NCBI RefSeq assembly: GCF_037975245.1
Contig: NC_092570.1
Location: 9,695,501 to 9,759,500, forward strand
Direction of reading: 5' to 3'
Source of the DNA: Apostichopus japonicus
Taxonomy: Eukaryota > Echinodermata > Holothuroidea > Aspidochirotida > Stichopodidae
Length of the DNA stretch: 64,000 nucleotides
Shown: piece by piece, positions 23,914-36,799 of the stretch
Numbering within the stretch: the stretch's first letter is position 1
Layout of the letters: the number at the start of each line of letters is the position of its first letter
Made by a program: the position numbers and the translations under genes
Notes under the pieces: generated by a model
Databases searched by the model: none
Told to the model about the DNA's origin: nothing
The model's input: only the letters and a program-made list of their open reading frames with translations

Positions 23914-25744
23914 TATGTAGGCAGCTATATGCGATAGATAACGATGTCTGATTCTTTTGACAAAATGAAAGTCAGACTAGTGTGGCTACACATGCTCCTC
24001 CTACATCAACGGTCATCTTAAATAGCCGAGATCGAATCAAGAACTGAGAGATTTCAAAGAAACACCAATCAAACTTCCAGTATTTGTTTAGGTAGAGAAA
24101 TATTGTTATGAATAACTGACCCAAACTGCAAAAGGGGATAGGTTTCTATTCGGAAGATATCACAGCTTTAACATTCATTCACACATAATGTCTGAATATT
24201 CTGGCAAATCGAAATATGACATCATCGTGCGGCCAAATGCTCCTATTTATTAATCTGTTCATTACCGACAATATTTATATTCTGTAATGGATATATAAGT
24301 TTGCAAATGAACATCCCGATGAAGCATATGAGTGAGCAATAACTATGATGATCGATGGGGCTATTTTATTTATTTTTTACAGCACGGTGTGATTTGGTAC
24401 TCAGATGGTTCTTTTCCCCCTCATTAGCCATACTTCGTATATAGAACAAGATTTTTCTGAATATAAGTTCAAGTTTGATCCAGTGATTGAAATACCACAG
24501 AAAGGTTGGTATTTTAATAGCGGTCTAGTTAACGTAACCTATAACTTAATATGTGTTAGACTGAGAATTATCTCCAATACTGAAACGTATAACCAAATCG
24601 TCAGCAAATCGCCTCCTTTTTTGGGGGATTTATCCAAAAAGAGTTAACTTTTCTTTTTCATTAAAAACCCTGCAGGGAAACAGAGGATAATTTGCCTCTT
24701 ACCGTGGTGTCATTAAAATGGAAATCAATGAAAGTGTAAACCAAACTTAAATTTTCTGCGGTTAATATGGTGACACGAATTCGCCAATAACATAACGATA
24801 GCATTGAATATGAGTCGTCTGCAACAAAATATAGTGGTTGCAAAATACTATTCGTTGCTACACGCCTCCGCAACGTACCGCGACTGAGATATAAATATAC
24901 TGATTCAACATAAACATGTCTATGGTCTCATGGATCAGGTAACAATAACAATAAGATCAACGACAAAGCTCCTCCCCCTCGTTTTCACATGACTGTCATA
25001 TATACGTTAAGTAAGCTATAGACACTACTTCCCACAGGGTATGAACTCCAGGGATAGGGACACAAATCAAAATTTGATTTTGTTTAGGTTTATTATGGAG
25101 GTAAAAACAGCTAGACCTCCATGGGTTTATGTGGGTGCATGCAACAACGAGGGAAGGTGGTGGGACATATTTGAGTTCTGCGTCCGGGAAAACTATCTGA
25201 ATGTGTTTTCCTCCCGAAAACAGGAACAACACACAATTAGAATATTGCTTGTCGTTAACTCAGAATACTTTAAACTTTCAAACGAAGGGAAATAGGGGAA
25301 TGTCTACAATAACGTACTCTCCCTTTTCGGTGGTTTCTATACGGGCCTACTATAGTTTGAACGCTTAGAGTCCGCCTACGAGTGTTTTATCTGAGAAATG
25401 GGGCGAAAAGGATTGGCGTCGCCTGTAATCTCTGAATCCACCCGTACTCTAAAATACACATGTATATAGACATACACAAGTGGAGAACATTTCACTTTAG
25501 TGTAATTTGTCCATTCGGGACAAACTATGTGTCCTGTTTACAAAGCAGTCCGATCAGTGCAAAACAGTGGCGTATCTCATTTGTTCGCTCTGAGAGCTAG
25601 ATCACTTGCGTCTAACTTCGAACAACGTGCAAGAGTAGATCACTACTCTCAATGAAGAATTAAATAATTCAATCGTTTGCGATCGTTATCTTCGTGTAGT
25701 TGGGGATAAGTAAAGGATACCCTCTTTATTTCGAATTAATAAAA
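23914..25744. other. intergenic, nothing recognised
   Basis: Two short frames (24405-24647 plus, 25041-25295 plus) show no domain or homology I can recognise. No RNA genes seen. Confidence 0.35.
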
Positions 25745-26650
25745 ACCAGGATGCAAAATGCATTGAGGTTTCGATGACTTAATAGCACTAGACCTCTGCT
25801 TGTTAGTAACCAGAACTAGCCGTTACAATAGAAATCGCCCGTACCAAGGTTTTGATACAATTACACTATGGCATGGTAAGCACAGGTCAGTCTACTGTAC
25901 GTGGCTATACACACCTCCACCAAAAAAACAATAGGGGTCTTGTACTCAATGTTATGAATCCACACACCAAGTATGAGAAGTATCCACGATTTCCATCGTT
26001 ATATATCATGTAATAGGATTTTCACTTTGACCTCTGGTGACCTCAAATGAGATAAGTTGACCTCACAAGTAGCATGATCTTAAACTCAATATTGCAAATC
26101 CATATACCATGTATGAAAATGAATAAAAAATAATATGTTTTTTGTACTGAAAGTGTCACTACTACATACTAAATATGAGATTCGTCCAAGCTTCCCTTCT
26201 TCATATATCGTGTTTACAATGTTTTCATATTTTGACCCCGGGTGACACCAAATGACCTTTGACCTTCTCTATAAACAATATGGTTCTTCTACTCAATGTG
26301 ATTCACCTACTCACCAAATATGAGATTGGTACAAGCTTTTCTTCTAGAGATATCGTGTTTACCAGGTTTTCACAATTTGACCCCTGGTGACCCCGAATGA
26401 CCTTTGTCTTCTACTACAAAGCTATAGGCTTTTTCTCCGAAATGTGGTACTCTTATATACGAAATATGAGATTGGTCCAAGCTTCCCTTCTTGAGATATC
26501 GTTCTTACAAGGTTTTCACAATTTCAACAATTTCAACATTAGGGTTCTCTCTACGCAATGGTGTACACCTACTAATCAAATATGAGATTGGTCCAAGTTT
26601 CTCTTCTTGAGATATCGTGTTTACAAGCGAGGCGTCACACACACACACAC
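25745..26650 (-). repeat. dispersed repeat R1, copy 2 (longest)
   Basis: Reverse-complement relative of 14085-14480. Its distal half contains four to five tandem subunits of roughly 130-160 bp with ATATGAGATTGGTCCAAGC and GATATCGTGTTTACAAG, and many TGACC half-sites, including a perfect TGACCTTTGACCT at 26253-26265. It ends in an (AC)n tract at about 26635-26652. Confidence 0.8.
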
Positions 26651-26656
26651 ATACTC

Positions 26657-26692
26657 ACCTCCACAATAATATTGGGACCAGTAACTTGGTAC
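26657..26692 (+). repeat. left member of a 36-bp inverted pair
   Basis: This 36-bp sequence (CCTCCACAATAATATTGGGA core) occurs as an exact reverse complement at 36427-36462. The pair brackets about 9.7 kb without genes. Confidence 0.9.
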
Positions 26693-26769
26693 GTTTTGCA
26701 TCAACAATTGTTGGACCTGATTTGTGGGACCAGAATGTACACCTTATGTGTGGGACCTTAAAAACACAC

Positions 26770-27125
26770 CTTTGTGGGACAAGACCAAATATGTGGGACC
26801 ACAAAAACACACCTAAGAAACATTATTTGTGGGACCAGACCAAATTGTGGGACCAAAAAAACACACCTGAGAAACATCATTTGTGGGACCAGACCAAATT
26901 GTGGGACCAAAAAAACACACCTGAGAAACATCATTTGTGGGACCAGACCAAATTGTGGGACCAAAAAAACACACCTGAGAAACATCATTTGTGGGACAAG
27001 ACCAAATTGTGGGACCAAAAAAAACACACCCGAGAAACATCATTTGTGGGACCAGACCAAATTGTGGGACCAAAAAAAACACACCTGAGAAACATCATTT
27101 GTGGGACCAGATAAAACATGTTTCG
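26770..27125 (+). repeat. 54-bp minisatellite with GTGGGACC
   Basis: Six units of 54-55 bp (starts near 26827, 26881, 26935, 26989, 27044 and 27099), each with two GTGGGACC motifs. Because 54 is a multiple of three, both strands stay open in several frames. The resulting repetitive open frames are artefacts. Confidence 0.95.
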
Positions 27126-28015
27126 AACTAAATTTGCGGAATCACACCCAATATGTGGGACCACAAATCATGCTGTTCCAACATGTCTGGGACCAAAAGC
27201 AGACCTTTCAAAAGGTTTGGGTACCAATCCCAAAATGCAGGATTAACTCCTTTTTGGGACGTACCATCAAATGAACACAAATACCGAGTCTCTGTCTCTA
27301 AGACAGAAATTAAAGGAGCTTTGGTAGTTGAAAGATAAATTATGCATAAGTTTCTGTACTGTTTCCCCCGAAATCAGCAATAGATATTCATCCTGCGAAT
27401 ATTTTCCCCAAAAAAACTGCCTCATCAATAGCAATTTCCAACAGGAATTTCTTTAATCGGCAGAAAAAACGGTATATATATGAATTTTTCTTAAGTTGAC
27501 ATCCCAGCTCAATAAGTTGGAGGAATACTGTACAGGAAGTAAGGAACACATTTATCTCTCATAACTACCTATCCTCCTTTAGCCATTCAGATGTGTCAAT
27601 TTAAGGAACTGTAAATATGTTAGGAAAAGAACACATTTTCAATTTTTCACACTTGTCCTTATCTTTCAGTCTGCACTGCATATAATTTGACAAATTGACC
27701 AGAGTAATTCACTTTTCATTCAGTTTGAGTTTGAACTAATACCTTTTCATGCACAACAAACTTGGCATCAAGTTATTCTAATTCAAAGTATTTCTCTGTT
27801 TAATTGATACATCAGAATAACTGCTGTTTGGTTAAAAGAACTTTTTAAGAAATAATGCTTAAGTTTTTTTCTATTAGTAGTGCTCAACAAGGATAGCAGC
27901 TTTATATGTATTCATACTGGGCAGAATCAACAATGTTGTCAGTTTGCACTAACATTTACAGTAGGCTCAAATGAGCACAGAAAATGTGGGACCAACCAAC
28001 TGTATATATGGGTAT

Positions 28016-28048
<33 letters not shown>

Positions 28049-28059
28049 CATATTTAAAG

Positions 28060-28196
28060 CGGAAGGCCCGGGTTCGAATCCCGGTGGAGGCTCGAAGTTT
28101 TTTCACTGTTCTGGATTTTCCTTCACATTAAGTTTTCAACGTGGACACCCTTATCAACTAGGCCGTGGACGCTGATTGTATGTCCAGAGGTTCGAA
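28060..28196. mobile_element. two tRNA-SINE head fragments in opposite orientation
   Basis: On the plus strand 28060-28090 is the 3' half of a tRNA head with a perfect B box (GGTTCGAATCC, 28071-28081). On the minus strand 28196-28150 is the 5' flank plus A-box side of the same head. Positions 28166-28196 are an exact 31-bp reverse complement of 38864-38894, next to the more complete head there. Confidence 0.75.
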
Positions 28197-29689
28197 ACAG
28201 GTCAGGAAGGTCGTAATTCCACTGTAGGCGTTTGACACCTGTATCGACCAATACTAGTTCTGTTCGTGATGACATATTTTGCCTTACTCTAGAGATCAAA
28301 TCATGATGCTAACCAACTCGAAAATCATTTGTAATTCCTAAAGCCGGATATATATATATATATATATATATAGTTAAAGATAATTCCTGGCCTAGCATAT
28401 CCCCCCACAGAATTATTTAAGAAATACTAAGGATGACAGCTTTTTATATATTTCATATTGGGCAGAAGCAACTGTGTTGTCTGTTACCCCTTTCATTTAC
28501 AGTATAGGCTTCAATGAGCACAGAAAATGTGGGGCCAACCTGCTGTTGGTTAAAAGGATAAATCCTGGCTAACTTGCACTTCTTGTTTTATATCCCCACC
28601 GAATCGTTTTACAATTAAAATCTGCTTAGTTTTACTCAATTAGTATAGTTATAACAGGGGTTGCAGCTTTATATACTACATACTGGGTAGAAGCAACTGT
28701 TATGTCTGTTCCCACTATCATCTACAGTACAGGCCCTAATGAGCACAGAAAATGTGGGACCAACCTGCCAAATAACCTGCTGTACTGTATATATAGTAAA
28801 AGATTATTCCTGGCCTAGCACTTCCTGTTTTATATACCCACAGAACTTTTTAAGAAATAATAATAATAAGTTTTTTTTTCTTTCTATTAGTAGTCCTCAA
28901 CAAGGATAGCAGCTTTATTTGTATTCATACTGGGCAGAAGCAACAATATAGTCAGTTTTCACTAACATTTACAGTAGGCTCAAATGAGCACAGAAAATGT
29001 GGGACCAACCTGCCAATAACCTGCTGTAAAGGTCAAAGAATAACTCCTGGCCTTTCATATTTTATATTAATCCCACAAAATTGTTTTACAAAAAGCGGCT
29101 TAGCTTTACTCAATTAGTAGTCCTTAACAGGAGTTGCAGCTTGACATGTACTACATAATGGGCAGAAAGCAACTATTATGTCTGTTCCCAATGACATTTA
29201 CAGTAGGTCCTTATGAGCACAGGAAATGTGGGACCAACCTGTCAAATAACCTGCTGTATATATATATATATATATAAGATAATTCCTGGGCTAGCACTTC
29301 CTGTTTAATATCCCCACAGAATTGTTTAAGAAATAAGGCTAAATTTCTTTTTATTAGTAGTCCTCAACAGGGTTGACAGCCTGTTATGTATTTCATACTG
29401 GGCAGAAGCATCTGTGTGCTCCTCCACCCCTCACTTTTATTCACTTTTTGGCTACTCAATTAGTAGTCCTTATCATGGGTGGCAGCTTTATATACTCGGC
29501 AGAAGCAACAATGTCAGTTTCCACACACATTTACAGTACGATCTAATAAGCGCAGAAAATGTGGGACCAACCTGCCAACCTATTTAGTTCATTTAAGGAT
29601 AATTCCTGGTTTTGTCTTCATGTTGAATATACCCTTTAAAAACAAATTGCAAATTGCAAAAAAAAAAAGCTAGGTTTTTAATTTTAATT

Positions 29690-30062
29690 TTCAGGTTTAC
29701 AGACTTGTTCAGGGCCAAGGCCTTCTCACACGACTTTACAACTTAACCCTGGTCATTGGTAACTTGTCACACCTACACACCAAAGTGTGTACAATTCAAT
29801 CTATCTCTCCTGGGGCACCACAGTGCACCACAACCATGTGTCCCCCGGGGGACGTCCCATAGGGTGCAGCCACAAACCGGCGCAAACAACTATATTTACA
29901 AGTTACCTCGCAAGTCCCCATTTATACATCTGTGTGAAGAGAGGAAATGGAGATAAAGCGCCTTGCCCGTGGACACAACGTAATGATCTGGCCAGGGCTC
30001 GAACCTGTAATCCTTAGAACGCAAGTCCACTGCCCACTTGACCACAACGCCCTCCACAGGGG
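29690..30062 (-). mobile_element. tRNA-derived SINE, V-SINE-like
   Basis: Read on the minus strand, a tRNA-like head (A box TGGTCAAGTGG, B box GGTTCGAGCCC) is followed by a GTTGTGTCC-GGGCAAGGCGCTTTA core and by AAATGGGGACTTGCGAGGTA. The same layout occurs at 51663-51967. The core resembles the conserved domain of V-SINEs as I remember it. Confidence 0.8.
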
Positions 30063-30439
30063 TTTAGGATATGCCCTTGATTTGAACACAGAAAATTTGG
30101 TTCCCCCATGTTCCCCCCACCCCCAATTTCATGTACATTTTGGCTATACTCAATTAGTAGCCCTCATCAAGGGTGGCAGCTTTATATACTGGGCAGAAGC
30201 AACAAATTTGTCAGTTTCCACTAAACTTAACAGTAGGCTCGAACGAGCACAGAAAATGTTGGACCAACCTGCATATAGTTAAAAGAATAATTCCTGGGCT
30301 TGCACTTACCCTTTTAAAAAAAATTGCAAAAAAGCTTAACATTTTTCTCAAGTAGAATTCCTTAACAAGGGTTTACAATATATGCCCCTGAGCACTGAAA
30401 ATGTGTTTCCCTCATGCTTCTCCCCTTTCTCATGTACTT

Positions 30440-33400
30440 TAAGGCTACTGTATAACAGTATATATAATAAGCACTATACAACAGTAAATTTATCCCAACC
30501 TTGTACGATATTGTAGGACTGGAAAACTCTTGAGATATTGACTGGAAACCATAGTTTTCAATAATAATAATATATAGCCAACATGCTTGTTAAACTGTGA
30601 GACCAAACAGGCATGAACAATATAGGGCATGGTACAGTTTAGTGTACCCCATGCCACCCCCCCCCCCCCTCTCTAACTCTCTGGTGGAAGTAAACCATGG
30701 CATTACACTGCATGCAAGGACTGCCAAAAACTTCCGAGGAAGTTTACCTTCATACTTTTTTTCCCTTCCACTAAAATAATTCAAAGGCATACATAAAACC
30801 TAGATATTACAGGAAACAACATTGATGATCTGTTATTTTTGTAGTATATGCCGGAAACAAAAATTGTACTGAAATTCAGCCCAATGATGTGAAGTGGCAA
30901 TACATCTATAATTAACACACTTCTTGAATACTGAACATTATATTATAGATTAGTATGGCAAGAGAGTGAAATCAGTGGAAATTCTTATATGAGAACATTT
31001 CTAGGTAAGTAATTTCTTTCTCAACTTTAAATGTGTACCAACAAGTGCAAAAGTGACTGGAGAAAAAAAATATATCAGAATCAATAGTCTGCATGTAAAT
31101 GCAGTCCATTTGCACACTAATTATAATTAGTCAAGATTACTTAGCTACTACCTTCAATTGTTCTCCAACAGTCTTTATCCAAAGAGAGTTGAAACAGTTT
31201 TCAAATTAATCTAATGGCCTGCAAATTAGAAGCTTCTTCTAAACTGTTTCCACAGTTACTAATCTCAGACTCTATGATTCAGTTATTTAGGTTACTGAAC
31301 ACATGTACAGTATGCATACTCCACAGACACTGTGATGAAAAACTATTCAGAAAACATGGGAACTACAAAACCCTAAAAAAAAAAACATGGGTAAATAAAA
31401 TTAAGTTTATTGTTATATTTTACACTTTTTACTATACACATACTGTAATCTGTAAACTGTAAACTACAATCTCTCAGTGACTTTTGATTCTCCCACAGGA
31501 CCCATTACCACTAAAGTCAAGAAAATGTGACCTTAAAGGTATGCAAATATAGAGAAACAGTTACCAAGAAGGGCAGACAATTTGACCTTTGGGGTTCACA
31601 TTGGTTTTTTTTCTGCAGAAGAGGATTCCAGTATATACAGTATATGCCTACTACTGTACATGCAATATCTAAGGCCCACTATATTTAGTTGTATCATGTA
31701 TGCAGTATGGAGCTACTTAACATTGGTAAAAATGTCTTTATACAGGTAATTGTACACAATTAACTGCAGGCATACTGTGATATTCATGGTAAAGTATGGC
31801 AGTTGTATGAAGCATGTGACTGCATACATGTGTACAACAGGTACAGTAAACACTGTATAGTGAAGTCATTTTTTTTTGGGTTCTCAAATTTGTCTTAATT
31901 TGTATCACAACAGCTTACATTATATAGTCTATGTACACTTCAAAGGTTCTTATTTTTGGTTTTGCATATTAGAAACAGAAATGTGAACAGGTGTCTTAAT
32001 CAAATCTTTTGATGTGAAATTGCAGTGAGGAGAAAGCTATAGTTAAAGATTCCTTGGTTTTTAAATTTCAATCGAAAATTCTTATTGATAGAAATAATAA
32101 TATCAGTTTCATTCCAATTACTTAAGTTTGGGACATCAAGTTAGAAATGATGTGTGCTTGTATGGCATTCTCTTCCTTTCAAATAAGAGTTAACTTCCTT
32201 TATTCCAATCGAATAGTCTAATACAAGCTGTGACAACATGTGGGATGAAACTAAAGCAAAACATGGTGCACCTTTGTATGCTCTTCTATACCAACTCCAT
32301 GAGCAGCTTCTACTTGTCACTATCACAATTCATAACATTGACCATACTTCCAGTTTGAGAGAGCTTTTACTAAATTTTCAAAACAGCCTCTGTAGACCTC
32401 AAGTGGCCATCAAAAAGCTTTCAAAAACTCATTTCATAAATGCCCCCCCCCCCCACACACACACACATATAAGCCGCACAATTGAACCAAACTTCAGCTA
32501 CTACATCATGGTGTGAATGAATAAATGAAAGCACTTTAATTGCTGCCAACTGAAAATTCTTGCCTCATAATTACAATTAGACATAATTTTGGCCTGTGCA
32601 TTTAAATGAAATTTACAATACCTCTCTTTAGGAGGTATATTGAGTAGGAGGTACTACAAGACAATTCTATCTCTTTGGAGTTAGCTTGAAGCGAGCAATA
32701 CTGTACTCAACTTGAAATTTGGGAGTTGAATGGAGTTAATTAAGTGCAATTTCATGTAATTAGCATATATAACTAAGGAATTTTGTCATCCGCAACAAGT
32801 CTAAGGGCAGTTCCAAGCAAAACAGGACATGACTCCCAAAATTTCAAATAGGTTTAATCGTAACAAATCTGGGATCAAATTAAAGCTAAGAATCAAAATT
32901 TCCTTAATCTACATAAGGAATACTATTTTCATGTCATTTACATATTGAAATTTACATAATTTAAATTGCAACATTAATAAAAATAATGGTTGTCAAGTTG
33001 ATACTAAATACATTTATATACATGATAAAAATGATAAACCTGAATTGGTGCATGATGTTTGAACTCTAGAGATCCAAACCATGGGCTTAACATTTCTGTA
33101 ACATATATACTTCATTACTGTTCAATGACCTACAGTAATTAGATTTTGTAAAAATATGTCATGCTGTAAGGGTAAATTTGGATGTTTTTTTAATTATTCC
33201 TTTGCAAGACAATAATTTGCAATGAAGTTTGTTTCCAAACCTAGGACATCGATAACCATTAAATACAAGCACATTTTTAAGTTCATCTGACTTGCCATCA
33301 TTAATGACTAATTAAAGTTTGTCACGTACGCTGTAACAATTTTGCTACAGCGTGACGTTACAGCTGATAATATACACACAAACTTTTGCAATGTAGTGTC

Positions 33401-36400
33401 CTATTCCCAGACATGATTGAAACATCCCCCCCCCCACTCTGGAACCAACCACTTCAAATGAGGTTGCCTTTAAAGTGATTTAGCTTTCAAATGTGAGATA
33501 TCAGCTCACCTTAAATGACTAATGAGAAACAATAGAGACAGGGAAAATATAACACATATTAATTATAGTTGACACCCTTTTTGAAAGCTGGTGGCACAAT
33601 TCCAACTTCTTCATTCAACTCAGCTACTGTATAAACCTACGTTTCTGGATATGCTATGTGATCTATGTTTATGGAACATAAATTGTCAAGTTATCTTTTA
33701 ATCAAGTCAGTTTTATGTTATATTCACATTATAAAATATTCGAAAATTTGTAATTGCCTGTTGTGTGTCACGCTGTAACGCTATGCTAATTTGAATTTTC
33801 ATTTCATGATTAATGTATTTTTAACAAATTTCCACATCTAAGATCAAAGACTGATGCTAGGGACCATCAGAACGATCTACTGTAAGTACCTTCAAAGCAC
33901 CACTGAAACATGACAGTGTGCCGCTCTACATCGACTTTGCATTGACATTTCAATTGTCACGCTGTAACGGTCACGCTGTAACGTTACATTGAGTAAGATT
34001 TTATTGCATATTTAAATTAATTGCCAAACAATTTTCAAAAATTAGGTGTCATATAAGACATTGCAGAAAGCAACAAAAGAGTTTCCAATATGGTAGCTGT
34101 TTAAACTTCACAGAGTTTTGGGTATACATGTTTGTGCAAAAAACTCTTGTTCATTTTACGTCACACTGTAACAAGGATGATTTATTAATCATATTTCATA
34201 AATACGATAGATGGATCAATGATTCATAGTTAATTTTTATACCTGTTTATCAAGAACATAGTTACAGTAGTTATTTTGTATTATTTTATTGCTGATAAAT
34301 AAATAAGTCTTTGTGAAAGAACCATATGAATATTGAACAAGCCTTCTGATTGTCACACTGTAATGCTTTGAACTTGCCCCTAAGCAAAGACATGCAATTG
34401 AGTTTACTACAGGTAGTTGTTTGGTGGAATTATAATTGTTTTGCACTTTGACAAGAGTTGACGCTCGAAATGCTTTATCACCTCTGTACCCCACTAATAA
34501 AAAATAAGAAGATACATTTTCATTTCTGTATATATATATATTGGGTGCATGTCCAGGTGGGAGGGGCGTCTGGAGAGTCCCCCACCCCCTCCCCCCTTAA
34601 AAAAGGGAAAAAGAAAAAAGGAAGAAGCAAAATGGGGAAGGCAAACAAATGGGAAAGGAGGAAAAGAAAAGAATGGGGGAAGGGGAAAGAAAAAGGATAA
34701 AGAGGTCAATTATATGATCATTAGGTAATTTAACATGATGGTTGTATAGATTACAACATGTACATGTATATGATCATCATGGTATCAAAGGGGAATATAT
34801 AGCGGTGAGTCATATACGGATGGTGCTAATATCTGTACTAAACCATATAGCTTCTATTACAGGGAAACTGGGCAGGCCGCTGGACCCAAGGCCACCATGC
34901 GCAAAGCAAGAGTTAACAAAACAGACAGTCTCCTGATGGTCTCCTCTTTAAAAGTCACTGAGAACCCTCCTTTTATTAAAAGCTGTATTCACCACTGAAA
35001 CTAAGGGTGTACAGTATATTTATGGATCTTATATTTGGGGTAGGAGTACACTGCCTTTGAAACCATTTTAGACTTTTGACATTCAAAAGAACTGAAACCT
35101 TTACAGCGTTTTGGAAGAGTTAAAAGCAGTCGCGTACTAAGCTTGGACAGAGGGGAAATCTGCCCGACTACCAAAGTCAAAGTCATGAGTGGCAACTTTT
35201 CCGTGCCCTATATATATATAAATATATACTGCTGAAGAAAGAACTTGGGAGTTCTTGTTTTAATTCCAATCTGTTCGTTCATAGATCATTGAAATTGATT
35301 TCTGAAAGGGTTACATTTATATAGGACAAATGGATTCAATAGTAAGTTGATACCTACCTCCCCCACCCACCCAGGCTTCCCCACCTACCCAGCCCCCCCC
35401 CCCCCCCAAAAAGGAAAAAAGATGGGGACAGGGCCACTCATTGAGGTAACAAAAATCCAAACATGTTCGGTAGCAGATTATGAAGAGACATTGAAAGTTC
35501 CCCAGCATCTTACTCCATAATGATCAAAATTGCACTATGTCACATAAATGAGAAACAACATTCGATATCATCATTTTCAATATGTCCTTTACTGTTATTC
35601 TGTGATACACATGGAAGTGTAATTTTTTGTGAATTTTCTCATGAAATTTTGATGATACAAGACAAAATATCCAGTATATGTGTGAATGGCTAACAATTGA
35701 TTCTTATATTGACATTTTTTCCACCGAAACCCCTACTCTACTGAAATTCAAATCCGTTTGGTGTTCACATGAACAATTATGTTATTGTTATGAAACAAGT
35801 ATGGTCATGACCATCAATATTTACCTAGTGGCCGTGAAATACCCCAATCAAGAAATTCATGAGCCTAGTCTTTGATCTCCTTTTATAATGCATGCTTTCA
35901 TGATTTATTTTAAGCCGAAACGAGTCTAGATCTACTTCCATGACAAAATTGTTTTACAGCAAAACTTTATATATATATATTTTTTGAAGTTGAAATTTCG
36001 GGCATGGATGCATGGCAATTTTTGACTTGCTGGTTATATCCTAACTCTAATACCAGTATCAAAGTTCAATATAGTTATAAGAACTGAATGGTTAATTTTG
36101 CATTACACTGATGAAAACAATAACAAGCCTACAGACCCACTTGTTATGACACATTCCCCGAAAATAACAGCTTCTATCTTGCAGGTACATTGAGAGGAGA
36201 AGTACTGTAGTGTGGTACTTCTTAAGCCAGTAGTGTATACCAACAGCTACAGTGACACGTACAGTAGGACTACTAAATAGTTCACTGAGGTTGGTCATGA
36301 CATTTGCTTTCATTGAAATATGAAGTAAGAATATCCTGTACAGGCCTGGCAGAAGATCATTAAAACTTGAGAGTTAATCAGTTGGCAAATAAACGAAACA

Positions 36401-36426
36401 AAAACTGTCAAAATGAGAGATATAAA
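30440..36426. other. gene-free AT-rich block
   Basis: About 6 kb without any exon, RT fragment or RNA gene that I can support. It is notably rich in TACAGTA and GTACATG words and in C or G homopolymer runs (for example 30654-30668, 32443-32452, 35396-35407). The CACRCTGTAAC boxes are listed separately. Confidence 0.5.
33321..34364 (+). repeat. recurrent GTCACRCTGTAAC box
   Basis: Copies of TGTCACGCTGTAACG or close variants lie at about 33321 (followed by an inverted copy, forming a hairpin to 33353), 33766, 33957, 33969, 34160 and 34351. Spacings of 190-191 bp recur, though the sequence between boxes is not visibly similar. Confidence 0.7.
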
Positions 36427-36780
36427 GTACCAAGTTACTGGTCCCAATATTATTGTGGAGGTAAGTACAGTATGTGTGTTTTCCCTAACTACTGACCATA
36501 CCATTTGAGGGCGCTATTCACAATAGCCCTTCATCAAAATTAGTGTGTATTTAGAGTGTATTATGTTTTTTCCACACAAAAAGACACAATGAGAAAACAT
36601 ACAGAATTTTTGGCACCATGCATATTCATGAAGATGATCACTCAGAAGATGGAAAACTAGGGTTCTATAGGTTGTAATTTGTGGGACCAGGCAGTGGTCC
36701 CACAATTGCTATTGCTGTCCCACATTTCTAGATGTGTTTTCAGTCACTGGCTCCACAATTAATGTAAAGGTGAGTACACA
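36427..36780 (-). repeat. right member of the inverted pair plus GTGGGACC cluster
   Basis: 36427-36462 is the exact reverse complement of 26657-26692. It is followed by a GTGGGACC/GGTCCCAC cluster at about 36678-36725 and by a second diverged copy ending in an (AC)n tract near 36776-36796, mirroring the left side near 26635. Confidence 0.8.
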
Positions 36781-36799
36781 CACACACACGCACACCCGT

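Larger units (their letters stand above)
27840..30440 (+). repeat. diverged tandem array, about 235-bp unit
   Basis: Seven or eight recognisable units share GAGCACAGAAAATGTGGGAC followed by CAACCTGC (near 27985, 28530, 28756, 28999, 29229, 29562 and 30257), plus ATTAGTAGTCCTCAACA and ACTGGGCAGAAGCAAC. Spacing is about 230-240 bp where uninterrupted; SINE fragments split it elsewhere. It shares the GTGGGACC motif with the neighbouring 54-bp minisatellite. Confidence 0.85.

Noticed and set aside
26617-27114. 165-codon plus-strand and several minus-strand repetitive open frames
   Set aside because: They result from a 54-bp minisatellite, whose length divisible by three keeps many frames open on both strands.
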